The notes under the pieces were generated by a model. It did not search any database, had not been told where the DNA came from, and saw nothing but the letters and a program-made list of their open reading frames with translations. The position numbers and the translations under genes are program-made. Below are positions 49,527 to 62,053 of a stretch of DNA of 64,000 bases, piece by piece. Origin of the DNA: Temnothorax longispinosus (Eukaryota > Arthropoda > Insecta > Hymenoptera > Formicidae); NCBI RefSeq assembly GCF_030848805.1, contig NC_092362.1, forward strand, positions 23,383,020 through 23,447,019, in the 5' to 3' direction. Position 1 is the stretch's first letter, and every line of letters starts with the position of its first letter.

Positions 49527-52500
49527 ATCTTTTATTTCAGTCACGCGTAAATTCTTTATCTTTCAATATCTAGCGAAATTCCCATGTCGTGTAAAAACAA
49601 TCACGCTTTCAATTCAATATTAAATTTTCAATACTAAAATTGAGATCTTTTTCTACTTAATTAATATGATCCTTATTAGTTAATAGTCTAAAAATCATGG
49701 AAAAGTTATTACTTTTATTCTAACATTTATGGCTTTCCAGCTTTTTGATAGCCGTTTGCTGACTGAACACGTGTTGCATAAGTCTTCGAAGTTCTCGAAT
49801 AAACATCATTCAAATGGGGCTGCCGGGCTATACGGATCGTTCTCTGCTTAGTATACCTTCGGAACAGTTAGTATATTCTCCATCATCATCAATCATCATC
49901 AGACCGAACGACGATACTCATTGGCGGTTGACAGGGATTGATCCGAAAGGAAAGTTCGTAATAGAAACTGGCTGGCTGCGAGTGCATTAATACAAAGAAG
50001 AAAACCGAATTGATGTAAACCGAGGGATGATTTAATTTCTGTTTTTTTTTTTTGTTTTTTTGTTTTTTTTTTAGAGGTTTAACTTTCGCATTTAGCCCTT
50101 CTGTCATTTGCGGTCTAACTTATTTTCACCGTTTTGTTCAAAACCGATCACTACCATTGTGACAAAATTTTTTAACGTCGTATATCCTAATTGCAATATT
50201 TCTATAAATTTGTCAAACGCTGCACAAAATTTAGAAATAAAGAATTATTTTTTCGCACGCAACGGTCCGCGAAATAAAAGAGCCTCGCTTTAAAGTGAGC
50301 CAAACTTGGCGAATATAAATTCTTCATTTCAATATTTTCAATCCACCACTATACATATATTGCGCAACCATTGTCCACTTCGTGCCGCTGCAATGTCCCA
50401 ATTGAGAATGAAAAAAACTACGTTCTGCCGTGACCCCAAAAAGACAAACGTCTGCCAATCATCGCGTATCCCCCTTTTGACTCTCGCGCGCGTGCAATCT
50501 GATAAATTTAATTGGATGAACCTGCGTGCGGCGCGAGGGTAAATCCACGGCGAACACGCGGAGTGGATTGCGAGTAGGGGTTTGAAATGCGGACGGCTAT
50601 CGAATTATCAAACAAATCTGCCCAGAACAACCCCGCTGACATCGTAACTCGTTGAGCTTGACTGTTTCACATAAACAACGCCCTTCCCCAAAAGGTTGCG
50701 GTATCCTCTTTCAAATCTCAACGCACACACATGACAATACGCTCTCAACACTCTTGCGAATAATTTTCACCCGCGCGCTATCACCTGACATATTCGAAAC
50801 TTCCACTTTACATTGAAGAGAACTACAATGTGCATAAAATACAGCATAAAATAAATTGCAAGTTTGCTCGATATTTCATGCGTAGTGTTTAATATTTAAT
50901 TTACGGAATTGAAAATTGAGTGATAATTGTTATATATTTTATTACGTTCTATATCACACGGATTGTTGTTCCAAACATAAGATAGGTATACGCACGAATA
51001 CATCATTAAATAGTACGAGAGCATACCCCAATGAGATTTATAAGTCGAAAGTTAATATTGATGCAGTTTATATGAACATCTTCGCCTGGTTTGCTCGAGA
51101 ATCGAGAGTAAATATTAGTTTGGTTCCATCACTACTTCTCCCTCCCATTCCTCTTCTAGGGCGATAACGCCCGTATACATACCCACTCTACTGGCGTTAT
51201 ACAAATGACCAACACTCTACCCCTTTATGCCTCCGCCGCAGTAAAGCCCTGCCACAGATTCAGATAACTCCAGATTAATTGACAAAAAGCCACCGTCGCA
51301 AATAAGGATGATGTACATTACACGAAAATCGTCTCGCGTCATCATTATCGCGATCTCTACCACTTCCGATGGTCCTTCCGGTACGGAGAAATCGGAAAGA
51401 GGAATATTAAAATTAACTTTCAACTTTTAATCGTTTTAATCGTTTAGAAAACATATTTACATTACAATTAGATACAAATACATATTAACGTTACACCATA
51501 AAAACTAAATAATAATGTACACGTATTATTCTTTTTTTTTTAACGTAAAGTATATAATCCAAAATCTCTTTCCTTTCTTTGCATGTGTCATATGCAATAT
51601 TAAATAAGGGAACTCCAGAGCAAACGCATGAATCGTATCAACACACTCGTGGAACAATTTCCACTCTAGTTTTCCTCAGGCAAATACGTTAGAGTATTTT
51701 CACGTCTGATTACGACCGTCCGTTTCCACTCGTCGTGCGAGCTATCACAGGCGCCACCTCTGCAAATGTCTTCGCAACCCCTGTACTACTTCTGCCCGCT
51801 TTTTTATCCCGAGGGCTTTTTTTCGCGCTTACACAGATTTCGTAATATTATAAACTCCATGCGACGTAAATGTGCCGTAAACTATAAAGATTGTAGCTTT
51901 CCTCCATCATCATTGTTGTTCCCGGGATATTTTTCTTAGTGAAATGTCAGAAGGCATGTGCCTCTTCTTAAAAGACCGCGAGAGAACGAAATCGCCCGCG
52001 TGTATACGATCTGAGTTTTTATCGCCACTAAAAACGTCCGGTCACGCCAGACGAATTATATCACACCCGATAGCCATAAATTCTAACGGGGCGCATCGTC
52101 GCGTTAATAATTAAACGCGTCCGCGCTTTTTATGCGAGCCGCCGTATTTATGAAATTTATTCCGGTTGCACTGTATTGTAACTTAACGATTGACTTCTCA
52201 GTGCATCTCAAACAAGCGCAGATAAGGCTGGATACATTCGCGAGAACGTACTGTGTCATAATGAGTGAACATTTTTACGCTGCTTATTATAGTAGACGAA
52301 AGCACATGATATGCAGTGTTGAAATTCTCTTCGTATTTACGGTCAATATTAATTTCCTCTAGAACTGACAGTTAATTATTTTGCGTTATGATATAAAGCT
52401 CGTTCTGCCGCATATGCAAGATATATTTACTCAAACGGACAATAATATTTAATAAATCTCCAAGATTCTCAACTGTTTATAATGTTTATAAAACAAATAT

Positions 52501-55500
52501 AGCATAATATAAATATAAATATTTATAAAATATAAATTAGTTCACCTGTCGCGCCCGCGTTCGTAAAATTTAAATTACCGTTTTATCTCAAGCTATTATT
52601 TTAGCGAATAAATACAAATATATGTACGCTTGTCACTGAGGAAATTAATATAATTTCTTATTGCTCCTGTATTTCATCCGAAGGACGATAAATTGAGATA
52701 AGAAATTGCTGTCTCTCGCGGGACAATACATTTTCGTAAACTCTCGTGTGAAGTCACAATTACTATAGAAGACTAACATAACGTTCCACAAATTGCCACG
52801 CGCTAAATCTTCCTGGACTACTTCCTTCCACAGATCCCACTTTCCTTACGAAGTTCCTAATTCGCGTGTTCGAGCGACCGACATTTTTATTTCTTGGAAG
52901 CATTATCTCGGTTTTCCTCCAGCATATTTCTTCTCGCGGCGCGCTTCTTTTCTCGCGCGCTCGGTTTCTTAACGCGAATGACGTGCAGCATTCTGAGATC
53001 TGCACGCGCGAGCAAAAACAAATTTCGATTCGACTAACGGGTAAAGGATAGGCAACCCTCCCTCTCCGCCCCAGAATTCGCATCCGGAATACACATGCAC
53101 TCAAAAATCAGTTTTGTTTTAGATATAAAAAGATTATCTCTAAATTAACAAATAGTTTTGTAAAGCTTTTTATACATATATATTCAAAGTGCTTATGGAG
53201 AACATATTTGGACAACCTTTCAATGCAATAAATAAACAATTATATCCAAATTTCTATCGATGCAGATTAACTTTTTAAATCTTGGTTTATCTTACTTTTT
53301 ATCTTTTTCTAGTTTTTGAGAATTAGAGAATGCATTGAAGTGTAGTAACCGTTATAAAAAAACTTGTTTTATCTTTATTAACATGATTATATCTAAACAC
53401 GATTGATATATAAATTGAACAAATACGCGTGATTGAAGAAAACGTGGATGTAATATAAAAAAAATTGGCTTTAATGATGGTTATTCACGTAGAGTATTAA
53501 TGTTTGCAAATTAATCAAATAAATACTCGATCTAGGTGAATAACAATTAATATGCTCAATTTGTGTTTCATTTTATTAAATTATATCAGTTTGCGTGCAT
53601 TGCTTCTGTTGTCTTACGGACGCAACAACGAGCGCAACAACGAGCAGTAGTATTTCACGTCCGTCCGTATCGTAATGCACACATGCAGACGAACGCAAGT
53701 GCAAGTAGTAAGCGCGGGACGACCTCCATGTTTCATTCAAAATGCACTTAGATAAACACGTACGCAAACGGCGCACTCGACGGAGAACAAATCTCTCCGC
53801 CGTTATATAGGCGGGAAAAAAAAGGCGGAGGATGAGGACACCGGGAAACAAGAGAGAACTGCGTAACTCTGAAATTATCCAGTGACACGTTGACACAGTG
53901 GCGTACTGCCACAGAATCCTTCCGCGCACCAACACGCAGCCCCGCTCGAAGATGCGCCTACGACGTGGCGACTGGCAGCGTGACCGCAGTTTACGAGCGC
54001 TGCGGCGAAAATATACGATCCTCCCGACGGTCTAGTGCGACCGTAAACTTTCGTCCTCCCATTGTTTCGAGCGGGAAAGGCAGAAAAGGCCGGGGTTCAA
54101 GGGGTGCGCAGCGCGATACGACGCGCGAGATTAACGACGAGATTATTTCATAGTTTCGCGGGCAGGTCCGTTGCTGAAATGACGCCTATTTTGCGAGTTC
54201 GACGACGATGTTCGGATTCGATGGAATTTACGACACGGCGTGGCGTGCGAACGGGAAATCCGGCGGAGAATGGGACTTGCGGCTGAGGGATGACAGCCGA
54301 GAAAGAAAAAGAGAAGAGAATTAATTCTATTTCTGTCCGTTGCCTATGAGATAAAAGAATTGAGAAGAACAAATATAACCGAAAAATTGTAAAGACTGTA
54401 TTATTGATAACGTTCGATATAAAGCTGAGGATCAAAATAAAAGTATTAATTTTGTTGCAATTCTGTCATCTGGACTATGTAAAACACAGCTATATAAAAT
54501 AATATATAATTAATGTGAAATTTTTCTCTCATATGCTTTTTTTATATAAATCTAACAATAAGTATAATTAGAACTATATATTAAGATTAGCAGAAGTAAT
54601 TGGTCTAGCATCATTACGGCAGTAGCTTCATTAATAAAATTAACAGGACAATTATTTTTATTAAATCAGACAGTTGATAAATAGTTTTCACATAAAATAT
54701 TTATCGACTAAACATTAATTGGAAATTTTAATTCTTGTAGCAATTTTATCGAAATTATTCATGCAAGAAATTATATGCGCAGAAACACTTAAGGTATGCT
54801 TAAATATATTTGAAAATAATTAATGACCTACTTCTATGATATATTAAGAAGGAACATCAAAAGATGTTGCATGAACTGCATTTGCATACCTGTATATACG
54901 TGGTACATTCAGTATACAGACACACGTATTTAGACACTTCAAACAAGCGTGGAGGTAATGGATGCACTCCGCGTAGTACTCGCTATCAGGTACCATTTCA
55001 GCACAAGTGCTATAACGATGCTTAAAGCGGAAGTACGCTCGACGTTCAGCACGATATAAACTAAAGCGTGATTTTTAATTAAGGAATGACAATGAGCCTC
55101 GAATCTATTAACAAATACATTGTTTCGCAGTTCATACATATCTTTAAAAAATCGTTAGATATATCACTAAAGTTATTACATGCACACTTTTTTTTATATG
55201 TAATGAAGTTTTTATACGTTATCATTTATTATTAATCTATTTTTGTATACTTTACTTAAGAGATCTTAAATAATAATTAGTTTTGCAAAATTGGAATAAT
55301 CAGTTAAGCAAAATTAATTGATTTATGGATTATTACCTACAATATTAAAATTAAAATTATTATTATTATTATTATTATTATTTCACCTAATTAATACTAT
55401 TTCTTTCTTTATTATTCTTTTCGCGCAAACAGCTTAAAATAATCTATTGAAGTGAAACCAACCAGATTGTCGTTGCACGCGAAAATTTAATTCCGACCAA

Positions 55501-58500
55501 TAAGAAAGAGGCGATATTTTCATATAAAAGTTTCGCGACGTTTTCGCAATAACCTTGGACGGATTTTTCGAAATCTTCGAGTGCTCGAAAGACGCGCCTG
55601 TCTAAGTCCATCCCGCTTTCCCGTTGCAGGAGCCGTCGACGGCTCAAGACTGTTTCCAATTTGACGTCGCGGGCGAATATAATTTTTCTCGCCTCGCTCG
55701 GTACGCCAGTAACTTCGGGAAACCGTTTACGAGCTTAAGCCGCCCCAGTTAGAGATAGAGTTCTTTCGCGCAGGCGGCAACTTCCGGCCGTCGTCGACTT
55801 TGCCTGAATTTTTGCTACGCGCTACGACGAAGAAAATTTATCCTATGAAAACTTCAAGCTCAAACAAATAAATGGTATAAAAATTTATCTTATTTGAAGT
55901 GGACTTTTTAACAGACTCTTGCATTTTAAAGATAAGTTACAAAGTTGATAATTTACAGCGAATTGCGATATCCCGATATCTTCGCGAAACAGAAATGTCA
56001 ACTCATCGAGAAATGCATTATTAAAGATTAATAAAATGCTGAACAGACATTCTCTAAATAAATGCGACGCATATAACACGAAAGGATTGCTATACAACGC
56101 TAGAATTTGATTGAGAATACTTTCGTGGCGGTGACATCGTTTGGCGCTGGAAGAAGCTTCCCATCGTTTTCGTTATAGGTGCTATCAAACGATTTTGAAG
56201 GAAGAAACATGAAAAATATCTACAAATTGGATGGCGGGATTGTACAACGTTTGCCATTGCCAAATTTTCGCGTGTAATAAGCATGCCACGTGCTTCAAAT
56301 ATATGCGTTCTATCTGTTTCCTCTCGCTATCGCAACTATCTGACACACGGTCTTGCAAACATTCTCCACTTTCAAACATAACTTCTTTGTAAAGAATTTT
56401 GTAGAATTTGGAAATTCCATTTAGCACTATGCAAAGTTATTTTAATTTCGAAAATAAAATTAAAAACTACAAGTTAGATTTTATTTTATTGTTAAAAGAC
56501 ATAACAAATTTTATTTTGAAAATTATAATTTTAATAATTAACATTTTTACCACGCTATAGGTACACACACTCTAATATTTCTTGTATCTTATTTATTTCG
56601 GTATTTATTTTTTATTATATTTGAAAGTATTGGATTTATTATGCACTCACGTTTTTTATGTGCTAAAACAGCTAAAACATCAAAGTTTACGAATACGGTA
56701 GTGACAGATACGATTTTACAACGGCGTCACGGAACGGAACTTCCTCTCGAATTAGTATCTGTAAATGGATTCGACGCTGTCAGCCTCATATGAGATATAA
56801 TGCCGCAAAAAAAGTCACGACATAAAATATTCCGAAAATTATAGACGACTACGCGAAGGACGCGTATATAAAAGATATCCCTTTAAAAAAGATACTTTAT
56901 GTATGTGTCAAGATCAGAATGCGTGAATTCACTTTTCTTCATGGGAAATGAATTGGCTCCCTGAAAAATGTAGTATACAAAATTTTCTGCCCTTCCATAT
57001 ACGATTAAGGAAAGATATTATTGGATTTTGTATTAATCTACATATATAAATAATGTTTAAAAATAGTTAAAATTGATTCTTCCTCAGATTTTTCACGGAG
57101 CAATTAATCGACATCTCAGAAAGTTACTAACTTAAATTATTACTTGAAAACTACCGAAATACACTTGTTTAATATCGTGAATATTTTATCGTCAAAAGTT
57201 CGCAACTTATTAAGCAATGGCAAGTAAATAACGGATCAATAATCCTATAACACACCATAATCTGACTAGTAAAAGAGATATTCGAGAGAACTAAGGATAA
57301 GAAATCTGCCAGTTAACTGAAGAAAACGACAGAAGGAGGACTGAAGCCTCGAATTAATCTGCCAAGAACAATCTTATAAGTCGTGCAAACGTGAAGTAAT
57401 GTGGCGAAACTGGCAAATTTCGTCGGACGCGAGAGAAACTTCGTTTCATCAAGCGGAAACACAGAGGTTGCCTGAATTATGCGGTGTTTATAATCCGTAA
57501 CACGGAGCTGGCGCAATGAGAGATATCGCGCGGGTGTACCGCGGATACGCGTGCAAACACATGCCAGACACGTGGTATTCTACGGTAAGCATAACGATTT
57601 CCAGGAAATATTCCGTCTGCTTGATCTACCGAGATGAACGACTTTGTGCTAGCTCTCAAGGACCGCTTAAGCGGTTGTTTAAAGTTCCCAGAAAACCAAT
57701 TTTTTCTCGTTGTATTACATCCACGTTTCCTTCCATCACGCGTATTTGCTACATTTATGTATCAACCGTGTTTAGATACAATCATGTTAATAAAGATAAA
57801 AGAAGCTTTTTTTATGACGGATACACTTCAAGAAGTGACACATGACGGTTTAGGTTTAGATAAATGGACTCTAAAAAAAAACGGTGGAATGGGAAGCTCT
57901 TATTCACCGCGTTGCCCGCCAAAATTTAACGACCTGAAATAGATAAGAAAAAGGTATACAGGGCGAGTGGAAAGAAGATAAGATTGACGGAGCGTCGCTT
58001 CAAAGTCATAATGCGAGAGATCGTGGATGACTCTAGGCAAATAAACGAGAAAATAAAAACTGCAAAAAAAGAATATTCGACTTGCTAATAAAACTGAAGC
58101 CGATCACCCAAGTTGGGTGACCGAACTTGCCAGGCCTGACGTGTGCCGGGCGAAGAAACGGAAGTGGTAAAAGAAGGAACGAGTGCTCCTAACGCGGAGG
58201 TGGAAAAACAAGAAGGGAAAAAAAGCGGAGAGAAATCCTTCGGAGAAATTCCACTGTGCGGTTTGCTCTTTTCTGGCTATAGGGAGAGACTCGTGCTGAC
58301 ATTTACGCGCGTGTGTGGGCACATGACATATGTCGCATGCGAAGCATATGCGTTTGCTTTATACGATTGAAATGAAAGAGCATCTTTGTAAAACTCGTGC
58401 GACAATACTCCTCAATCTGTTAATCGCAAAAATTTAAAGAATATATGTACAGTTAATTTTAATAATATTGATTTAATAGAACATCTTGAAAACGGCAACT

Positions 58501-58810
58501 TCAATTTGTAAGTAAAGACGCAAATAAACTAGACAATCGAACCACAAATATAAAAAATTCATGACGCAAACAACTTTATTTCTTGACATTATTAAAATCG
58601 AATTATTTATAACACCTTTAAAATGCTTTTAACAGTTTGTTCCTAAGAAGAAATGTGTTGTTCTTTTACACATACAAAAATTTGAAATGAGAACAATTTA
58701 TAATAAACTGTCATTTCACCCGCATAGAAACGAGCCATAAAAATATGTTTATACGTTTATAGTTAACAACTTCTCCCTGTACTTCCCTCAAATATGTAGA
58801 TCGCTGTGGC
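49525..58810. other. Noncoding stretch, mostly AT-rich
   Basis: Holds a poly-T tract with single G interruptions at about 50041-50073, CpG patches at 50440-50600, 52790-53060, 53590-54290 and 55480-55830, an ATT microsatellite at 55357-55383, and a 17-bp palindrome (TCACCCAAGTTGGGTGA, about 58104-58120). None of the ORFs (up to 119 codons) has a recognisable domain. Could be upstream dpr intron, 5' flank or both. Confidence 0.4.
55357..55383. repeat. ATT microsatellite
   Basis: Nine ATT units. Confidence 0.95.
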
Positions 58811-59010
58811 GATCGTGGCGCAGAGAGTTATGCGCTGCTCTAATAAGCCAAAGATCCGAGTTCAAATCCGACAAAAATATATCGGTTTTTATTCGATCGC
58901 CACCTCTCGCCCTCTCGGAAAGTGATAGCAATCCACCGAGAGTACGCTCTATATTGCCGTTGTCGGATTCTTTAGCGGAGATATATGTATAAAATAAATA
59001 AAAAATATTA
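58811..59010 (+). mobile_element. tRNA-derived SINE-like retroposon
   Basis: The head contains a good RNA polymerase III A box (GTGGCGCAGAGAGTTATGCG at about 58815-58834) and B box (GAGTTCAAATCC at 58858-58869) at tRNA-like spacing. The body continues with TCGCCACCTCTCG, TCTCGGAAAGTGATAGCAA and CACCGAGAGT and ends in an AT-rich ATAAAATAAATAAAAAAT tail. A tRNA cloverleaf cannot be drawn cleanly (acceptor and T-stem pairing fail after CCGACAAAAA), so this is a retroposon head rather than a functional tRNA gene. Target duplications were not clear. Confidence 0.6.
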
Positions 59011-60717
59011 AAATGAAATGTATTGTCCAGCGGACTCCGCCGAGAGCAAGAAATTCGCCTGCAAAAACACTCCGCAGTAAATCTCTGAATTACATCGCGC
59101 GCGGATAAAATCAAGCGTGTTACCCTATACACAAGCCAGCTAGGGTCTGTGAATGAGCGTTTCGCGCATGGTCGCCGGAAAGTTACGATAACGTTTGCTT
59201 GGGCATTAAAAACGAAGTAGGAAAGAACACGGCGACGCGCGACGTAAGCGGGAAGAGAAAAAGAAAACGAGATAAAGGTGGGGAAAAAGGACGACGTGCG
59301 GAAGTAGGGAGAGTGCGATGAGAAAAGTGAAGCGGGTCTCGCGGAGGAAACTTGAAAAATGCGGCGAAGGCAAAGGATCTCTTTCAGCTTGGTACGTCCG
59401 ACGTACGTGCCACGCTCGCCCTTTCTAAAGAGAAGAAATCACTCGTGCGCGCACAACCGCGGTCCAAATTGCTATTAATCAGATTGGGTAACGCGATATC
59501 GCGATGGCTGTCGCGGCAGGTTAAAACGAGCTAAAAGGTTTCCCTTTATTGGGAGTGAAGTTAAATCGGAAAAATCGCTTGATTGCGCCGGAAACGCGCG
59601 TTCCGTACGTTGCGCGTCGATTGGAAAATTTTCGACGACTGTTTATAAATTCCAGCTTGCCACGTTTTCATTTTTCGTATAAATAACGTTACATCGACCG
59701 ATTAAAGAATTTTGGGGTGCTTTGTGATATTTTTTTTCCGAATCGCAAAAACAACATATTTTTCCAAATTATTTTTGAAAATAATTCTATAATATATATA
59801 AACCCGGAAAAGAACTGTTTCTTTTATCTTTTATCAAAACGTTATGATTACTCTTTTAAACTTAGTTTGAGTCGTAATAGAATCTAACTTCTTCCCATCT
59901 CGCGAATGCAGAACGCCAAAATGCTTTTCCTGACAATGAATTCGAGGGAACTCTTCCCCCCGACGCCGCTTTTTGACGCATCAATTTTCGAAGTTACGCG
60001 TGGATCGAACTTCTGCAGAAATACGCCGGAATTTCGGATTGTACGAAGCGACGCGACGGATAATGGCCGAAGAAAGTATTACACCTCGCCCAGTCGTCGT
60101 TCTCCGAACCTCAATTTTCTCTTATCCGCGGTTTCGGCAGTTTATTGAAAAAGCTGAGTGCGAGTGCGACGCCGAAGTTGGCAATCCGCTCGGCAGCGTC
60201 TAACCGACAAATCGGACGCTGAATCTCATCTCTGCTCCGTTCTCCGTTTTATAGAAAATCTTGAAGCACCTGTCTCGTGTCATTTCTAATATTAAATAAA
60301 AGCATAAATGACATAATTTATCATATTTATAACAATTGCAGTATAAAAGAGTTTTACTTTATATAATAGTATTATTATATAAACTGAACAAATATTTCCT
60401 TTTTTTTTATTTAACTTTCTATTTGTTTACATATAATATGGTAAATATCATTTGTGGGAGTCAATAACAACTTAATTGTTGTTTACGTTATATTATTTGA
60501 ACAAAATATACTGTAAACTATATATAAGCTTTAAAAGCATAGGTATAAATGGATACGTGTATTTAGTAATAATTAAAATATGATCTATTTATGTTTTGTG
60601 TGTGTACGTTATTACCGAAAATTATTTAGAGTACTTAATTACAAACAACAAATAAATGAGTTATAAACAATATCCATTTACACGTAACATGAGAGATAAT
60701 CAAATAACATTTATCTA
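59011..60717. other. Noncoding stretch, CpG-rich then AT-rich
   Basis: CpG- and purine-rich at 59030-59660 and 59890-60250, with ORFs of up to 114 codons on either strand and no domain. AT-rich from 60260. No gene supported. Confidence 0.4.
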
Positions 60718-60957
60718 TACACGGAGAGAATTTTTTCTTAAAATTTACCCTGAAATCATGGTAGTTGTGGGACAACATGTACCACCAAGAATTTTATGCG
60801 AGCTATTCTGATTAATATCTACCATAATAAAAAATATTAATATCTATTACATTAAAATATAAAATATGTTTGATTAATTTTACTGAAATATTAATATATC
60901 TAGGAAATTTTAATAATTTTTTAAAATTCACCAATCTGCTTGGTAATTTTTATCACG

Positions 60958-61557
60958 TTGTTTGTAAATAGTTATTTGTGTAACAAGTGCGGGAAGTTGG
61001 GAATTGGACACTCGTGCGGGTGATCGCACTCGCCTTCGGCTCGTGCGTCCACTCCGCACTCGTGTCCAATTTTCAACCCGCACGTGTTACACACCCTATT
61101 TTATATTACAAAGTGCGTGGAAAGTGGCCCATTGCGCACGCGCCATCTGTGCGACAAATAGCCAATTCCACACGCGAGAAATTCCCCACTCGAACCCGTG
61201 CAGGAATGAGATATTCCCGCACTGCTTCGGCTCGTGCGTCCACTCCGCACTCGTGTCCAATTCTCAATTTCCCGCACTTGTTACACAAATAACTATTATA
61301 TCACATGTGCGTGGAAAGTAGCCCATTAGGCGCGCGCCATCTGTGCGACAAATAGCCAATTCCATACACGAGTCAAAACAGTGCGATAATGTAACATTAC
61401 CGCACTGTTTCTTCCAATGCGAGAATATCTCATTCCTGCATGGGTTCGAGTGGGGAATTTCTCGCGTGTGGAATTGGCTATTTGTCGCACAGATGGCGCG
61501 CGCGTAATGGGCCACTTTCCACGCACGTGTGATATAAATGTCTTTTGTATATTTTAA
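60958..61557. mobile_element. 600-bp composite foldback inserted into the MITE
   Basis: Built from repeated inverted units. Unit A (60969-61295) has perfect 27-bp terminal repeats beginning TAGTTATTTGTGTAACAAG. Unit B (61297-61537) has roughly 73-bp terminal repeats beginning TTATATCACA. The motif TGTGCGACAAATAGCCAATT occurs three times (in unit A and in both arms of unit B). The motif CACTCCGCACTCGTGTCCAATT occurs twice. An inner palindrome CAGTGCG...CGCACTG lies at about 61379-61408. No coding capacity; frames over it are by-products of the repeats. Confidence 0.8.
61297..61537. repeat. Unit B: 241-bp hairpin element with 73-bp arms
   Basis: Left arm starts TTATATCACATGTGCGTGG and right arm is the complement of TTATATCACACGTGCGTGG; both run on through GCGCGCCATCTGTGCGACA. 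Only about five or six mismatches in 73 positions, so this unit is young or kept similar by gene conversion. Confidence 0.85.
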
Positions 61558-61635
61558 AAATTCCTTGGTTGACAAGTTGTCCCAAGTTTGTAGTGAATTT
61601 AAGGGTAAAATATAACAAAAAATTCTCTCCGTATA

Positions 61636-62053
61636 TAATACTATAATATTTCATACTTCCCGCAAAAAATTAAATTCTAAAATAGACCTATTTATTCCTA
61701 TAATTATAAACTCTTTAACTGTGTTTGATATGAACAACAGAATATTAAATGAATTTAATCGATAGATCTTATAGGAAAGATATTTCTATTTTTAGTTAAT
61801 ATAATTATTTTCACGTAAGGAGTTGTTAATAACAATAGATCTCTTAGGGTAAAGTACGAATTTCAAATTATGTACATATGTGATCAAATCGAGACGCTTT
61901 AGCGCATCAACGCTGTTAATGTGCTTTTATTTTTGCTTCTATATCAATCACACGTTTAAAAGATGATAACACAAAAAGAAATTATGTAGCTTAAATTTGC
62001 TTTCTTTAGTAATTGTAAAAAGTAAAAAATCGGTGAATTAAAAAATGGGCTCA
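61636..62053. other. AT-rich spacer
   Basis: AT-rich DNA between mobile elements; nothing recognised. Confidence 0.6.

Larger units (their letters stand above)
60718..61635. mobile_element. Second copy of the CTACACGGAGAGAA MITE, interrupted by a nested insertion
   Basis: The left part (60718-60957) is the reverse complement of about 32200-32439, and the right part (about 61558-61635) of about 32124-32195. Together they rebuild the same MITE in the opposite orientation, split by about 600 bp. Ends read TACACGGAGAGAATTTT and complement of TATACGGAGAGAA, flanked by TA on both sides, which would fit a Tc1/mariner-type TA target. Divergence from the 32-kb copy is roughly 10 percent by eye. Confidence 0.85.

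Noticed and set aside
58811..58880. Functional tRNA gene
   Set aside because: A and B boxes are present but acceptor and T-arm pairing fail and the element continues into a 200-bp body with A-rich tail, so a SINE fits better.
60987..61575. Several overlapping 60-105 codon ORFs on both strands
   Set aside because: They are translations of the inverted-repeat units; the same residues recur in opposite frames.
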